Origin: GCA-1730015 sp964550655
Lineage (GTDB): Bacteria; Pseudomonadota; Gammaproteobacteria; Granulosicoccales; Granulosicoccaceae
DNA length: 64,000 nucleotides
Direction of reading: 5' to 3'
NCBI GenBank assembly: GCA_964550655.1
Contig: CAZKAQ010000003.1
Location: forward strand, 1-64,000
Below the pieces are notes generated by a model, which searched no databases, was not told the DNA's origin, and saw nothing but the letters and a program-made list of their open reading frames with translations. The first letter of the stretch is position 1; each line of letters starts with the position of its first letter. This document shows positions 55,069 through 64,000 of the stretch, one piece after another. The translations under genes were made by a program, and so were the position numbers.

Positions 55069-55941
55069 ATGAACCCAATGCCAGCTCAATACATCGGTCG
55101 ATTTGCGCCCTCACCCACCGGCCCGTTGCATGCCGGCTCGCTGGTTAGCGCACTGGGCAGCTGGGCCGATGCGAGGCACCACGGCGGCAAGTGGCTGGTA
55201 CGCATTGAAGACATCGATCCACAACGCGAATCACCGAACGCTGCAGAGGATATTGTCAACAGTCTGAAGGCACATCATCTGTATCCGGATGAAGACATCA
55301 CCTGGCAGCACGATAACTCACGCCACTACGACGAGGCGCTTGAAGAACTCAGACAACAACAAAAGCTCTACGCCTGTACCTGTACGCGTAAAACTTTAAG
55401 AGCCCTGCAACAAAGCAACTACCCCGGCACCTGCAGGCATTTGAATCACGCTGAAGAAGACCGGGCACTGAGGGTGTCAGTGACTGATCAGGTGATCGAA
55501 TTTGAAGATATTGTGCACGGAACAGTCAGCGAACAGGTCAGTCATTCAGTCGGTGATTTTATTGTCAGAAGACGCGGGCCATTCTACGCCTACCAACTGG
55601 CAGTGGTGGTGGATGACGCAAGACAGAACATCACACACGTGGTCAGAGGCTCTGATCTGCTCGACAACACCGCCAGACAAATTAAGCTTCAGCAACTGCT
55701 GCATTACCCGACACCGGCCTACCTGCACCTGCCACTGGCGATAGGCAACGACGGTCGCAAGCTTAGCAAACAGACCGGTGCCCGCGCACTGGACGACTCT
55801 AACCCGTTGAGCAACCTGAAAGCCGCCTGGCGCCTGCTTGGCCAGTCGGAGCCCGCTACAACACTGAATTCCTGCCAACAGTTTCTGGCGCATTGCAGGG
55901 ACAACTGGGATAGAACATCAATCCCGACAATGTGCTCCTGA
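55069..55941 (+). CDS. gluQ: Glutamyl-Q tRNA(Asp) synthetase
   Basis: 290 residues from the ATG at 55069; the open frame begins at 55006, but that would place its start inside the dksA terminator. The class I HIGH-like motif is in FAPSPTGPLHAGSL, the KMSKS-like motif is GRKLSKQTGA, and a zinc-binding cysteine set includes YACTCTRKTL and GTCRHL. It lacks the anticodon domain and attaches glutamate to queuosine of tRNA-Asp. The order dksA-gluQ is conserved in gammaproteobacteria, which supports the call. Expected length for the family is about 290-310. Confidence 0.94.
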   Translation: MNPMPAQYIGRFAPSPTGPLHAGSLVSALGSWADARHHGGKWLVRIEDIDPQRESPNAAEDIVNSLKAHHLYPDEDITWQHDNSRHYDEALEELRQQQKLYACTCTRKTLRALQQSNYPGTCRHLNHAEEDRALRVSVTDQVIEFEDIVHGTVSEQVSHSVGDFIVRRRGPFYAYQLAVVVDDARQNITHVVRGSDLLDNTARQIKLQQLLHYPTPAYLHLPLAIGNDGRKLSKQTGARALDDSNPLSNLKAAWRLLGQSEPATTLNSCQQFLAHCRDNWDRTSIPTMCS

Positions 55942-56108
55942 ATTAAGAACGACGTTACAACGGCAGTAGTCGCCATCAGACTGATTCAAAAACGATACAT
56001 TAAGCCATAAAAATCACTAACAGAGAAGATTTCAGACACCAGGTGTTGACCCGGGAAAAGCATCACCCTATCGTTCACCCATCGGCGAAAGCCAGCGGAG
56101 AACAATTA

Positions 56109-58055
56109 GTGTCAGATTCAAAAACCTATCCAGTTAATTCAGATGCAGCCAGTAACACCTGGATCACGGATAAGCAGTACCACGAGATGTACCAGCAATC
56201 CATTGATTCCCCGGACGAGTTCTGGGCAGAGCAGGCAAACCAGCTCATAGACTGGTTCACACCATGGGACACCGTACAGAACGTTGACTATCACACTGCA
56301 GATATCAAATGGTTTGAAGGCGCAAAAGTAAATGTCGCCCACAACTGTCTCGACCGACACCTGGAAACCCGTGGCGAGCAGGTGGCAATAATCTGGGAAG
56401 CGGATGATCCCAAAGAACATAAAAAAATAACCTACAAAGAACTGCACGCTGAAGTTTGTCAGTTTGCAAGCGCTCTTAAAGGTCTGGGTGTCAGCAAAGG
56501 CGATCGAATCTGTATCTATATGCCAATGATTCCCGAAGCCGCTGTGGCTATGCTCGCATGTACAAGAATCGGCGCAGTACACTCGGTTGTATTTGGTGGC
56601 TTCTCACCTGATGCGCTGCGCGATCGCATCAATGACTCTGAATGCAGTATCGTCATCACAGCTGATCAGGGCCTGCGAGGCGGTAAAAAGGTCACACTTA
56701 AAACCAATGCAGATAAAGCCTGCGAAGATACCCCAAGCGTTCGTAAAATGGTCGTTGTAAAACACGGCGGTGATCCAACCGGATGGAATGACGGACGTGA
56801 CGTCTGGTATCACGAACTGGTAGAAGCAGGATCAACCAGTTGCCCTGCGGTAGAAATGGATGCCGAAGATCCACTCTTCATTCTCTATACCTCAGGTTCA
56901 ACCGGTAAGCCCAAAGGTGTGCTGCACACAACCGGTGGCTACATTCTCTACGCTGCAATGACGCATAAATACGTCTTCGACTACAAAGACGGTGATATCT
57001 ATTGGTGTACTGCAGACGTTGGCTGGGTAACCGGTCATTCGTATATTGTTTATGGTCCGTTGGCGAATGGCGCAACCACACTTATGTTCGAAGGCGTACC
57101 GACCTACCCTGATGCCGGTCGCTTTTGGGAGATCATTGACAAACATCAGGTCAATACTTTCTACACGGCACCTACCGCACTCAGAGCGCTGATGGCTCAG
57201 GGCGATGAACTCGTTAAGAAACACTCACGCAGCAGCCTCAGACTGCTTGGCTCTGTCGGTGAACCCATCAATCCTGAAGCATGGGAGTGGTACTATAAAA
57301 TTGTCGGTGACGAACGCTGCCCGATTGTCGATACCTGGTGGCAGACAGAGACCGGCGGCATATTGATCACGCCACTACCAGGCGCGACAGCCCTCAAGCC
57401 TGGATCGGCAACCAGACCGTTCTTCGGTATTCGTCCTGCCTTAATGGACGATGAAGGCAAACTCATTGAAGAACAGCCCGCCAGCGGCAATCTGGTGATT
57501 ACCCACTCATGGCCGGGTCAGATGCGCAGCGTTTACGGAGATCATGAGCGCTTTCACGAAACTTATTTCAAGATGTACCCGGGTTACTACTTTACCGGTG
57601 ACGGTGCGCGTGTAGATGAAGACGGCTACTGGTGGATTACCGGTCGTGTTGATGACGTACTCAACGTCTCCGGTCACCGCATGGGTACCGCTGAAGTAGA
57701 AAGCGCACTGGTACTTCACAATGAAGTGGCAGAAGCCGCTGTTGTCGGTTACCCGCATGACATCAAAGGCCAGGGTATCTACGCCTATGTCACACTGATG
57801 GTAGGTACGGAACCCACAGAAGAACTCCGCGCTGAACTGGTCCAGCATGTACGAAAAGAGATCGGCCCGATCGCAAGCCCTGATGTAATTCAATGGGCAC
57901 CAGGTCTACCCAAGACACGTTCCGGTAAAATCATGCGCCGTATTTTGCGCAAGATCGCCGAGAATGAAGTAGACAGTCTCGGAGACACTTCAACCCTGGC
58001 TGATCCGGCCGTGGTCGATGATCTGGTAGAGAATCGCGCTGCCAATCAGGCTTAG
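56109..58055 (+). CDS. acs: Acetyl-CoA synthetase
   Basis: 648 residues from the GTG at 56109, preferred because GGAG lies 8 bases upstream and because this gives the usual length; an earlier GTG (56043) is in frame but lacks such a site. ANL-superfamily features: YTSGSTGKPKGVLHTTGGY (P-loop), DTWWQTETGG, YFTGDGARVDEDGYWWITGR, and the C-terminal catalytic Lys in PKTRSGKIMRR, which is a likely acetylation site. It activates acetate to acetyl-CoA via acetyl-AMP. It is monocistronic by position; no ackA-pta or actP adjoins it. Confidence 0.95.
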   Translation: MSDSKTYPVNSDAASNTWITDKQYHEMYQQSIDSPDEFWAEQANQLIDWFTPWDTVQNVDYHTADIKWFEGAKVNVAHNCLDRHLETRGEQVAIIWEADDPKEHKKITYKELHAEVCQFASALKGLGVSKGDRICIYMPMIPEAAVAMLACTRIGAVHSVVFGGFSPDALRDRINDSECSIVITADQGLRGGKKVTLKTNADKACEDTPSVRKMVVVKHGGDPTGWNDGRDVWYHELVEAGSTSCPAVEMDAEDPLFILYTSGSTGKPKGVLHTTGGYILYAAMTHKYVFDYKDGDIYWCTADVGWVTGHSYIVYGPLANGATTLMFEGVPTYPDAGRFWEIIDKHQVNTFYTAPTALRALMAQGDELVKKHSRSSLRLLGSVGEPINPEAWEWYYKIVGDERCPIVDTWWQTETGGILITPLPGATALKPGSATRPFFGIRPALMDDEGKLIEEQPASGNLVITHSWPGQMRSVYGDHERFHETYFKMYPGYYFTGDGARVDEDGYWWITGRVDDVLNVSGHRMGTAEVESALVLHNEVAEAAVVGYPHDIKGQGIYAYVTLMVGTEPTEELRAELVQHVRKEIGPIASPDVIQWAPGLPKTRSGKIMRRILRKIAENEVDSLGDTSTLADPAVVDDLVENRAANQA

Positions 58056-58090
58056 TTATAAGCCGAATTTAAAGCAAAAAGCAAAGCGTG

Positions 58091-58118
58091 CATCCACCAC
58101 TGTAGAAGTTGGTGGATG
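58091..58118 (+). terminator. Inverted repeat downstream of acs
   Basis: CATCCACCA (58091-58099) pairs with TGGTGGATG (58110-58118), a 9-bp stem and 10-base loop that can be redrawn with ACT/AGT pairing inside. It is about 35 bp after the acs stop. No T-run follows, so terminator function is uncertain. Confidence 0.4.
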
Positions 58119-58160
58119 TGCCTGCGCGCAACTACCCGGGTTATTGATGGCAAATGATGT

Positions 58161-58382
58161 CTAACCACCCTTGATATAACGCAGGTAATGCCACAGCAAA
58201 TAAAGTACGCTGCAGATAATTAAACCGATACTCCACACTACTATCCAGAGTTGCTTGCCCCGCCTGCCGACCAGCAGTAACACAACGCCAATAACAAGCG
58301 CCAGCAATACAGTAGCGCCCAGCATGCCGGGCGATGTTTCAGCGATTGGCAAACCAGTCGTCTGGTCAATTCTATAACGCAC
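58161..58382 (-). CDS. Small membrane protein, two predicted helices
   Basis: 73 residues starting at a GTG at 58382 with GGTGGA 5 bases before it. Two hydrophobic segments (MLGATVLLALVIGVVLLLVG at ~20-39 and LWIVVWSIGLIICSVLYLLW at ~45-64) are separated by a basic loop. The N terminus is soluble and short. Not recognised. It lies 35 bp downstream of msrB on the same strand, so possibly co-transcribed, but no functional link is known. Confidence 0.55.
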   Translation of the reverse strand: MRYRIDQTTGLPIAETSPGMLGATVLLALVIGVVLLLVGRRGKQLWIVVWSIGLIICSVLYLLWHYLRYIKGG

Positions 58383-58417
58383 ATTGTTCCACCGGTAACA
58401 CCGGGTAGGTAATAACT

Positions 58418-58813
58418 TTATGAGTCATCTGAAGGCTCAAACTTTAACGACGCAGAGTTAATACAGTAACGCAATCCGGTTGGCTTTGGTCCGTCCGGAA
58501 AAACATGCCCCTGATGTGCGTCACAATGCTTGCAGTGCACCTCGGTACGCACCATACCGTGGCTTTTGTCGTTGGTTTCTTCCAGATTTTCAGGCACAGC
58601 AACATCGTAAAAGCTCGGCCAGCCACTGCCTGAATCGTACTTGGTGTCAGAGTCAAACAAATGCGCACCGCATACCACGCAGAGATACTTGCCGGATTTT
58701 TTATTGTCGTTCAATTCACCGGTAAACGGTCGCTCAGTACCGTGCCCCTGTGTTACCTTGTACTGGATGTCTGTCAAATTTTGCCGAAGAGTCTGATCAT
58801 CGGGTTTATTCAC
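58418..58813 (-). CDS. msrB: Methionine sulfoxide reductase B
   Basis: 131 residues, standard. Zinc site: LCVVCGAHLF and HCKHCDAHQGHVF (two CxxC pairs). Catalytic nucleophile Cys in RYCINSASLKF near the C terminus. Core signature SGSGWPSFYDV. It reduces methionine-R-sulfoxide with thioredoxin. The Met/Trp/His pocket residues seem intact. It is cytosolic (no signal). Next downstream is the small membrane protein. Confidence 0.95.
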   Translation of the reverse strand: MNKPDDQTLRQNLTDIQYKVTQGHGTERPFTGELNDNKKSGKYLCVVCGAHLFDSDTKYDSGSGWPSFYDVAVPENLEETNDKSHGMVRTEVHCKHCDAHQGHVFPDGPKPTGLRYCINSASLKFEPSDDS

Positions 58814-59106
58814 TGAATTGCTCCTGATACTGTTTCACAAAGATTGCTGTGGTTATACTGCACGCTGGAAGTCTGCACGACAAAAATCGGTTCTGCTACG
58901 CAGACACCCGGCACAAATTATTCTTCGAAACAAGAATATCGCGCAGGGATTTGTTTTCACAGTGCCTGAAGCCACAGTTTAACTCTAATTACGCCGAATA
59001 CTTAACAGACGTTGTCAAAAGAAAAAATCTATCTTCAAAACTTCTGCAAGTGATATCCCTGCCAGGCTTCTAATTTTCCAGACAAGCAAAAACCTGCCTA
59101 CACATA

Positions 59107-59718
59107 ATGACTTCATCTAAAGACAACAAACGAGGCGGCGCAAAAGACCCGGCAACTAATGAAGAACTGGCAGATATCAATGATCCTGCCGAGCTGTTTC
59201 GCAGAGCCGTCGGAGACGTTAAACAGGTAATCGATGAAAAGGTAGCGCCAACCCCTTCCAGGGTCAAAGCAAAACCACGCCAGCTCGAAAAAGATGAACG
59301 CTCCGTGATGCACGAGGCAATGCAGGATGATCGTGATCCGGATGAACTCGATTCAGGAGAGCACCTCTCATGGCGTCGCGATGGTGTACAAAACCGGGTC
59401 ATGAAGAAACTGCGCAACGGGTATTACTCTATACAGGACGAACTCGACTTGCACGGCATGACCGTGGCAGAAGCCCGCGTCATGTTAACTGAATTTCTCG
59501 CCCACACGGTCGACACTCATCAAAGCTGTTGCGTTCGTATTATCCATGGCAAGGGCCGCAGGACCGCAACAGACAAACCGGTGATGAAACCCTTTGTCTC
59601 TTCGTGGTTACGACAAAGAAGACACGTGATGGCATTCTGCTCATGCAAACCGGTACACGGCGGCACCGGCGCGGTATACGTGCTGGTCAGACGTGGCAAA
59701 GAGGAATCAACTGGTTAA
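59107..59718 (+). CDS. Smr-domain protein
   Basis: 203 residues. The N-terminal ~110 residues are charged and look disordered. The C-terminal Smr domain (~115-195) has the DELDLHGMTVAEARVMLTEF start (LDLHG motif), IIHGKGRRTATDKPVM (HGKG) and the final strand VHGGTGAVYVLVRR. Smr domains nick or cleave nucleic acid (MutS2 C terminus, SmrA/B endonucleases rescuing collided ribosomes). SmrB-type is plausible, but this length and N-terminus do not settle it. It converges on fur. Confidence 0.85.
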   Translation: MTSSKDNKRGGAKDPATNEELADINDPAELFRRAVGDVKQVIDEKVAPTPSRVKAKPRQLEKDERSVMHEAMQDDRDPDELDSGEHLSWRRDGVQNRVMKKLRNGYYSIQDELDLHGMTVAEARVMLTEFLAHTVDTHQSCCVRIIHGKGRRTATDKPVMKPFVSSWLRQRRHVMAFCSCKPVHGGTGAVYVLVRRGKEESTG

Positions 59719-59747
59719 GATAATCTTATCAACCAAGCGAACAGGTA

Positions 59748-59767
59748 CTGCAAATCCCGCTTTGCAG
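59748..59767. terminator. Short hairpin between convergent smr and fur
   Basis: CTGCAAA (59748-59754) and TTTGCAG (59761-59767) around TCCCGC. It lies in the 60-bp space between the two convergent genes. Stem of 7 bp and no strong T-run, so a weak terminator at best. Confidence 0.35.
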
Positions 59768-59778
59768 TTGCAGAAAAG

Positions 59779-60207
59779 TTATTTAACAACCCCGTAAAGC
59801 ACAATGCTGTGATCCTGTAGCTCATAACCCAGTTCGTTAGCTATCTCACGCAAGCGCTCTTCAAGTTTTTCATCCTTGAATTCTGCCACCTGACCACTTT
59901 TAACGCAGACAATATGGTCGTGACTGTCACCGGTATCCAGCTCAAACAAAGCCTGACCGCCGTCAAAGCGGTGTCTTGTAACCAGCCCCGCACTTTCAAA
60001 CTGGGTTAGTACGCGGTAAACAGTAGCCAGACCTATTTCAGTATCTTCCGCCAGCAGCGCTTTGTAGACATCTTCCGCGCTCATGTGGTGCTCAACTGTG
60101 TTTTCCAGAATTTCCAGTATCTTGAGCCGCGGCAGAGTAACTTTGAGTCCGGCACGCTTCAGATCAGCTGTCGGGCTTAATGGGGATCTGTTGAGAAGCT
60201 TGGTCAA
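59779..60207 (-). CDS. fur: Ferric uptake regulator Fur
   Basis: 142 residues, standard size. Winged helix with LKVTLPRLKILEILE and the recognition helix in IGLATVYRVLTQFESAGLVTR. Metal sites in the dimerisation half: the DSHDHIVC region (His, Asp) and ELQDHSIVLYG. The structural C-x2-C pair is reduced: CVKSG replaces CxxCG, so only the first cysteine remains, as in Pseudomonas aeruginosa Fur (CVDTG). It is thus a Pseudomonas-type Fur and not a damaged one. It controls iron uptake and stress genes with Fe(II). No bfr or siderophore gene lies near. Confidence 0.95.
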   Translation of the reverse strand: MTKLLNRSPLSPTADLKRAGLKVTLPRLKILEILENTVEHHMSAEDVYKALLAEDTEIGLATVYRVLTQFESAGLVTRHRFDGGQALFELDTGDSHDHIVCVKSGQVAEFKDEKLEERLREIANELGYELQDHSIVLYGVVK

Positions 60208-60340
60208 GTGCGTGGTCCGGCTGATTAACTCAGACCTGATTATACACCAGGAGACGTTGCAGCTGCACCATCGACTTCGGATAGCTAAAGCACTGTATTT
60301 AAAAACAAAAGCAGCATTTAATTCCTACTAATTTAGTCGT

Positions 60341-63300
60341 CTATTCTACGCGGATTTGAAACGACACATTACTCTCGGCACCGGCCGGAAACGCCCCGTC
60401 AAACTGCCATTGCACCGGACCGTTGTAACCGGCACTATTCTCAACCGGCTGAGGTAACAGCACCTGGCAATTGGAAATCCCGACTGGCAATACAACAGGA
60501 CATTGCACCGGTAACTCAAGCACCGAAAATGCCGGTGTGCTATCGGCAATCAATACCTCTGTCACCGGACCGGTTCCACTGTTGCGAAAATTTATGCTGT
60601 AACGCAGAACATCCCCCGGTGAGGCTGTATTACTGGTAGTCACTGCACCGGATGCCGTCAGATTCTGTACACGCTTTGACAATGACAACACACCTTGCCC
60701 TGTGGCTATTGCTCGAGTTAGGTCTGTCACCTGTTGTGTGTTAGATACCGAATGACCTGTACCGAGCGGGTCAGTGTAACTTGTGACTGCAGTGATAGAT
60801 GTTGTGTAGGATTCATCATTGGATGCATTGGAAGCAATAAACACTCTGTTAACCACACAAACCACCTGACCAGCAACAACATTCAACACTGCAGGCAGTA
60901 CGGCATCGGCACTGTCGAGAGTACCGCTGCAATTATTATCAAGGTGTAGTGTTGCACTAAAGGCCGAGCTACCGGCCTGGCCGGATACATTGGTATAACT
61001 TAACTGCAGACTGCCCTCGGTAAACGCACGATATCTGTGTGGATGAAACACAGTGGTACCAGGGTTGTTTTCAGCCACATTGTCACTGAGCCATTGCGGT
61101 GTTTTTACTTTACCGAAATCGATTACGGACGCACCGCTGTTAAAGTCAGGCGTAAACTGCACCAGTCCATCGGATACATTGGCACCACTATTCAATGCAT
61201 AAGCCTCGGAGATCGACTGCAAACCGGATAGCGGCAACGTCACCAGTTGTAAAACTTCACCGGCGTGTGCCGGTGGCACAGAAATAACGTAACGACCCGA
61301 ACTATCGGTTGTTGCGGTATCTATCAGGTTAGACGAACTATCCCGCAACTCCAGTACTACTCCCGCAATTGATGGTTCACCACCACTTTGTACTGCATCG
61401 TGAGCAACAGCCGATAATCCATTATCTTCGAAGACAACACCGCTTACCGTCACTGATGACGCCAGATCAACGATTGTTAGAGATTGTTCATCCGCGATGC
61501 CATCAGCGTTCGGGTCAACGCGGTCTCCATCGACAGATACATCAAAAACCTGTGATCCGTTATTTGTCTCTGCATTGACTGTTACCTGATTTTCATAGAC
61601 TGCAAAGCCTGCTCCCACATCAGTGAGACTATCGACAGAAACAGTGACACGCAGAACCACTGTTTCACCGGATGCAAGTGTACTGCCTGACGCATCAATC
61701 AACGTCACACCTGTTCCCGAGCCGGTATAAGCTGTATTAACACTTATCGAACCCGGATCTTCAACCAATGTTGGCGGCACCACAACGCTATAGTTGCCGG
61801 GTCCGAATACTGCGTCGAGATCATCATCGAGAGACACTGCCTGCAAGTCCGCAGCGCCGGTATTGGCAACTGTAAACCAATAAGTAACTTCGTTACCTGA
61901 TACCACCGCACGTTTGGCAGCACCGATACCAGCGGCTGCTACAACTTCAACCGGCGTGGCATCACCGATAACAACGGTGAGCGGATTGTCCGAACTGACC
62001 AGTCCGCCGCTATACACCACTACCGCCTGATTGTCGCTGATACCGTTAGCAAAGCCCGGTGGGATATTCACATCAAAAGTAATGACAGACGTACTAAGCG
62101 GCGCCAGTGTCATGCCATTGATCGTTAGCAGGTTAGTACCGCCATAGTTGTTAACAACACCACCTGAGGGATTAACCAACGTACCATCAACGAACGATCT
62201 GCCATCTGCCAGATCGTCAGTCAGGTCAACAGTAACCGGAGTGTCTGCAGCATTAAAAACTGACACTTCGTAAGTCACGCTACTACCGCTTTCTACAGTT
62301 GCAGCCGTTGCAGTTTTTGTCAGCCCGACACCAAAGGCACAGGATGCACCGTCTGCAGTCACACCGCCTGCAAGCGGACTCACAACGGTGCCATTACCTG
62401 TTGCCACATCAATACGGAGAAGCTGGCCGGTGCTTTCGGTATGAGCATAAACCTGCCCCAAACTGTCTGCCATCAAGCTACTCAGTCGAGTTGATACATT
62501 GCCTCCTATAACATTGACACCCCCGGTGTGACTGTTTATTTGTATCAAACCTTCAGCTGCCGTGTGGCTATAGAGATTTCCATCCGCATGCGCGACGATG
62601 TCACCGGGATCTCTTCCATGGGAACGGTTGAACAACACCTGCGGTGGATTCACGCTGACATCAATCTCAAGGATCAGTGAGCGTTCACTTACCGGTATGT
62701 TCTGTCCGGTGTTTGATGTGCTGCCAGCGTCCGTCACCACAATATAGTTGCCGTCACGGGTAAAGGTACCACCGACAAACCGGTCGGAAATTACCGGCAT
62801 TGACATAAGATTCGGACCGGTTTCAGGCAGGCCGAGGTTTACCACACCGCCATCCGCATCGATACGAAGTACAGATCCGACAACCGGGACTCCCGGCGCA
62901 TTACTCGACTGTGTAACAATGCTATACAGGTAATTTTGTTCCGGGTGCCAGGCAAGACCCGTGTATTGATACTCTGATGTAGGTGAATACTGAGCACCTG
63001 AAAATTCTGAACGCGTAAAAGGCAGAGCTCCGGATTCAATACTGAACAGACGACTGGCACCGTTTAAGGTTTCAACTTCATACAGGCTCGCATCGCAGGC
63101 AAAGGGAGTGCCCGAGTTTTCAGGCTCTACAAGTAATACGGCGACGTTACTGCCAACCCCGAAAGGTACTTCGTTGCTGGTCACCGCAGAGGTTGAGTTA
63201 GCAAGGCTTCCGGGAATTGAAGCGGTTACCACTGACGTGACTATACAGCTTGCGCCACCTGCCATCGTGCCATCAATGATATTCAGTTGATCGCCACCGG

Positions 63301-64000
63301 CAATCGTATCAGCGCTGAATGAAAAATTCGAACAACCTGCACCAGTCACTGTAATCGCAGACGGATCAGACACCAGCGTCATACCGAAAGGCATGGCATC
63401 ACTGACAGTCAAGCCTGTCAGTGTCGTACCACCGTTGTTAACAATTTCAAACTGCATGGTACTTGTATCACCGGTGTTAATCGTTGACGGAGAGAATTGT
63501 TTTACCAAAGTGGTTAACGGTGTGTTGTCCGGTACAATGGCAACCGATATGGGATTCGGCGTTACACTGATACCAAACGTGTAAGTGTCAAGAAAAGTAC
63601 GGTTACCGATACCACCGGAGTTAAAAGCTCCCCAGTTATGATCCCCGTCAAAGATACCGGCCTGATTAAAAGCATCAGGGTCAGTGCTGTTAAGCACGGT
63701 GAAATCATCCCAGAACAGTGTCGTTGGCGACTCGGTGCCATTGGGGTCGACACGAAACATTTTTAAACCAACACTACCGGGGCCACCGGAAGTCTCGACA
63801 TCATCTGCGGTAAAATGGAACTCCCCGATACGGACACTCAATCTGGCCTGATAAGCACCCAGAGGCACAGCGTTGCCATTGTTATCTCTGCCATTCCACG
63901 GAACAAGATTGTCACCGGGAATTGCTGTACCACGTAAAAACACATCACCCTGATCAAAATTGCCATCCGGCCCTCCGCCGCTTGCACTGCTGACGTCAAT
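60341..64000 (-). CDS. Giant DUF11-repeat surface protein (5' end outside window)
   Basis: The frame stays open to the window edge at 64000, so the real start lies beyond; an apparent start at 63943 is only an internal GTG. At least 1219 residues are visible. The N-terminal visible part (~1-130) resembles a secretion/LamG-like domain. DUF11-like repeats follow (for example FSPSTINTGDTSTMQFEIVN, then LTKTATAATVESGSSVTYEV, AKRAVVSGNEVTYWFTVANT, LSKRVQNLTASGAVTTS). Between them is an SdrD/B-type beta domain (VVFEDNGLSAVAHDAVQSG). The family forms adhesin or cell-surface matrix proteins; no LPXTG motif applies here. The protein ends SFQIRVE without a clear outer-membrane anchor, so secretion type is unknown. 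It precedes fur by 133 bp, probably unrelated. Confidence 0.82.
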   Translation of the reverse strand: MDVSSASGGGPDGNFDQGDVFLRGTAIPGDNLVPWNGRDNNGNAVPLGAYQARLSVRIGEFHFTADDVETSGGPGSVGLKMFRVDPNGTESPTTLFWDDFTVLNSTDPDAFNQAGIFDGDHNWGAFNSGGIGNRTFLDTYTFGISVTPNPISVAIVPDNTPLTTLVKQFSPSTINTGDTSTMQFEIVNNGGTTLTGLTVSDAMPFGMTLVSDPSAITVTGAGCSNFSFSADTIAGGDQLNIIDGTMAGGASCIVTSVVTASIPGSLANSTSAVTSNEVPFGVGSNVAVLLVEPENSGTPFACDASLYEVETLNGASRLFSIESGALPFTRSEFSGAQYSPTSEYQYTGLAWHPEQNYLYSIVTQSSNAPGVPVVGSVLRIDADGGVVNLGLPETGPNLMSMPVISDRFVGGTFTRDGNYIVVTDAGSTSNTGQNIPVSERSLILEIDVSVNPPQVLFNRSHGRDPGDIVAHADGNLYSHTAAEGLIQINSHTGGVNVIGGNVSTRLSSLMADSLGQVYAHTESTGQLLRIDVATGNGTVVSPLAGGVTADGASCAFGVGLTKTATAATVESGSSVTYEVSVFNAADTPVTVDLTDDLADGRSFVDGTLVNPSGGVVNNYGGTNLLTINGMTLAPLSTSVITFDVNIPPGFANGISDNQAVVVYSGGLVSSDNPLTVVIGDATPVEVVAAAGIGAAKRAVVSGNEVTYWFTVANTGAADLQAVSLDDDLDAVFGPGNYSVVVPPTLVEDPGSISVNTAYTGSGTGVTLIDASGSTLASGETVVLRVTVSVDSLTDVGAGFAVYENQVTVNAETNNGSQVFDVSVDGDRVDPNADGIADEQSLTIVDLASSVTVSGVVFEDNGLSAVAHDAVQSGGEPSIAGVVLELRDSSSNLIDTATTDSSGRYVISVPPAHAGEVLQLVTLPLSGLQSISEAYALNSGANVSDGLVQFTPDFNSGASVIDFGKVKTPQWLSDNVAENNPGTTVFHPHRYRAFTEGSLQLSYTNVSGQAGSSAFSATLHLDNNCSGTLDSADAVLPAVLNVVAGQVVCVVNRVFIASNASNDESYTTSITAVTSYTDPLGTGHSVSNTQQVTDLTRAIATGQGVLSLSKRVQNLTASGAVTTSNTASPGDVLRYSINFRNSGTGPVTEVLIADSTPAFSVLELPVQCPVVLPVGISNCQVLLPQPVENSAGYNGPVQWQFDGAFPAGAESNVSFQIRVE

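Noticed and set aside
59779..60207. Fur as a degraded regulator
   Set aside because: The missing second Cys is normal for Pseudomonas-type Fur; the remaining metal ligands are intact.
1..64000. tRNA or rRNA genes
   Set aside because: No T-loop/anticodon arrangement or conserved rRNA segments recognised by eye; a covariance-model scan would be needed to exclude one.

Overview
The window looks like a chromosomal segment of a free-living, probably marine gammaproteobacterium. The evidence is the gene set and its pairings: dapD with a YffB-like gene, tsaB with yoaA, guaB-guaA divergent from xseA, dksA followed by gluQ, and a Pseudomonas-type Fur. No rRNA, tRNA, CRISPR array or prophage was found. 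One run of exactly 100 N (54378-54477) marks an assembly gap inside the repetitive 5' part of dksA.

Layout. 1-6.3 kb: accessory genes (a glutathione transferase-like protein, a GH26-like lipoprotein, a frame-disrupted LamG/DUF11 surface protein, an FAH-family hydrolase) interspersed with short dispersed repeats whose ends form a 20-bp terminal inverted repeat, best read as a decayed MITE family. 6.3-12.5 kb: gamma-glutamyltransferase, convergent with a four-gene operon for N-methylglutamate synthase (mgsA-B-C) and a GlnT/GmaS-type ligase, that is, methylamine nitrogen assimilation through gamma-glutamylmethylamide. 12.5-22 kb: CoA-transferase, small envelope proteins, a PLP deaminase/desulfhydrase, a Tat-exported L,D-transpeptidase, uraH, dapD, a YffB-like protein and an Asp/Glu racemase family protein. 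22-29.3 kb: an ankyrin protein and a divergent cluster of two RoxA-like di-haem cytochromes plus a catalase-fold protein. 29.4-36.8 kb: a FosA-like protein, a YdgA-like protein, a PhyH dioxygenase, tsaB, yoaA, a lipoprotein and OmpA.

37.4-49.1 kb looks like imported material. It has a complete heavy-metal RND efflux operon with its own promoter and palindrome (G+C-richer by eye), then a VapBC toxin-antitoxin pair, then an AT-richer cassette of radical SAM enzyme, MTA phosphorylase and Na+/solute symporter. The cassette is the best candidate here for an undescribed pathway. 49.1-60.2 kb returns to core genes: guaA, guaB, xseA, dksA, gluQ, acs, msrB, an Smr protein and fur. The window ends inside a very large DUF11-repeat surface protein whose N terminus lies beyond base 64000.

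How the genes work together. GmaS would make gamma-glutamylmethylamide from methylamine, and MgsABC would turn it into N-methylglutamate. The dehydrogenase step (mgdABCD) is not in the window. The GGT next door could recycle gamma-glutamyl amides in the periplasm. The RoxA-like cytochromes and catalase-like protein look like a periplasmic oxidative-cleavage or peroxide module. The frame-disrupted gene at 3300-4907 carries a T TTT TTG heptamer followed by a perfect 10-bp hairpin, so programmed frameshifting has to be weighed against simple decay or homopolymer error.
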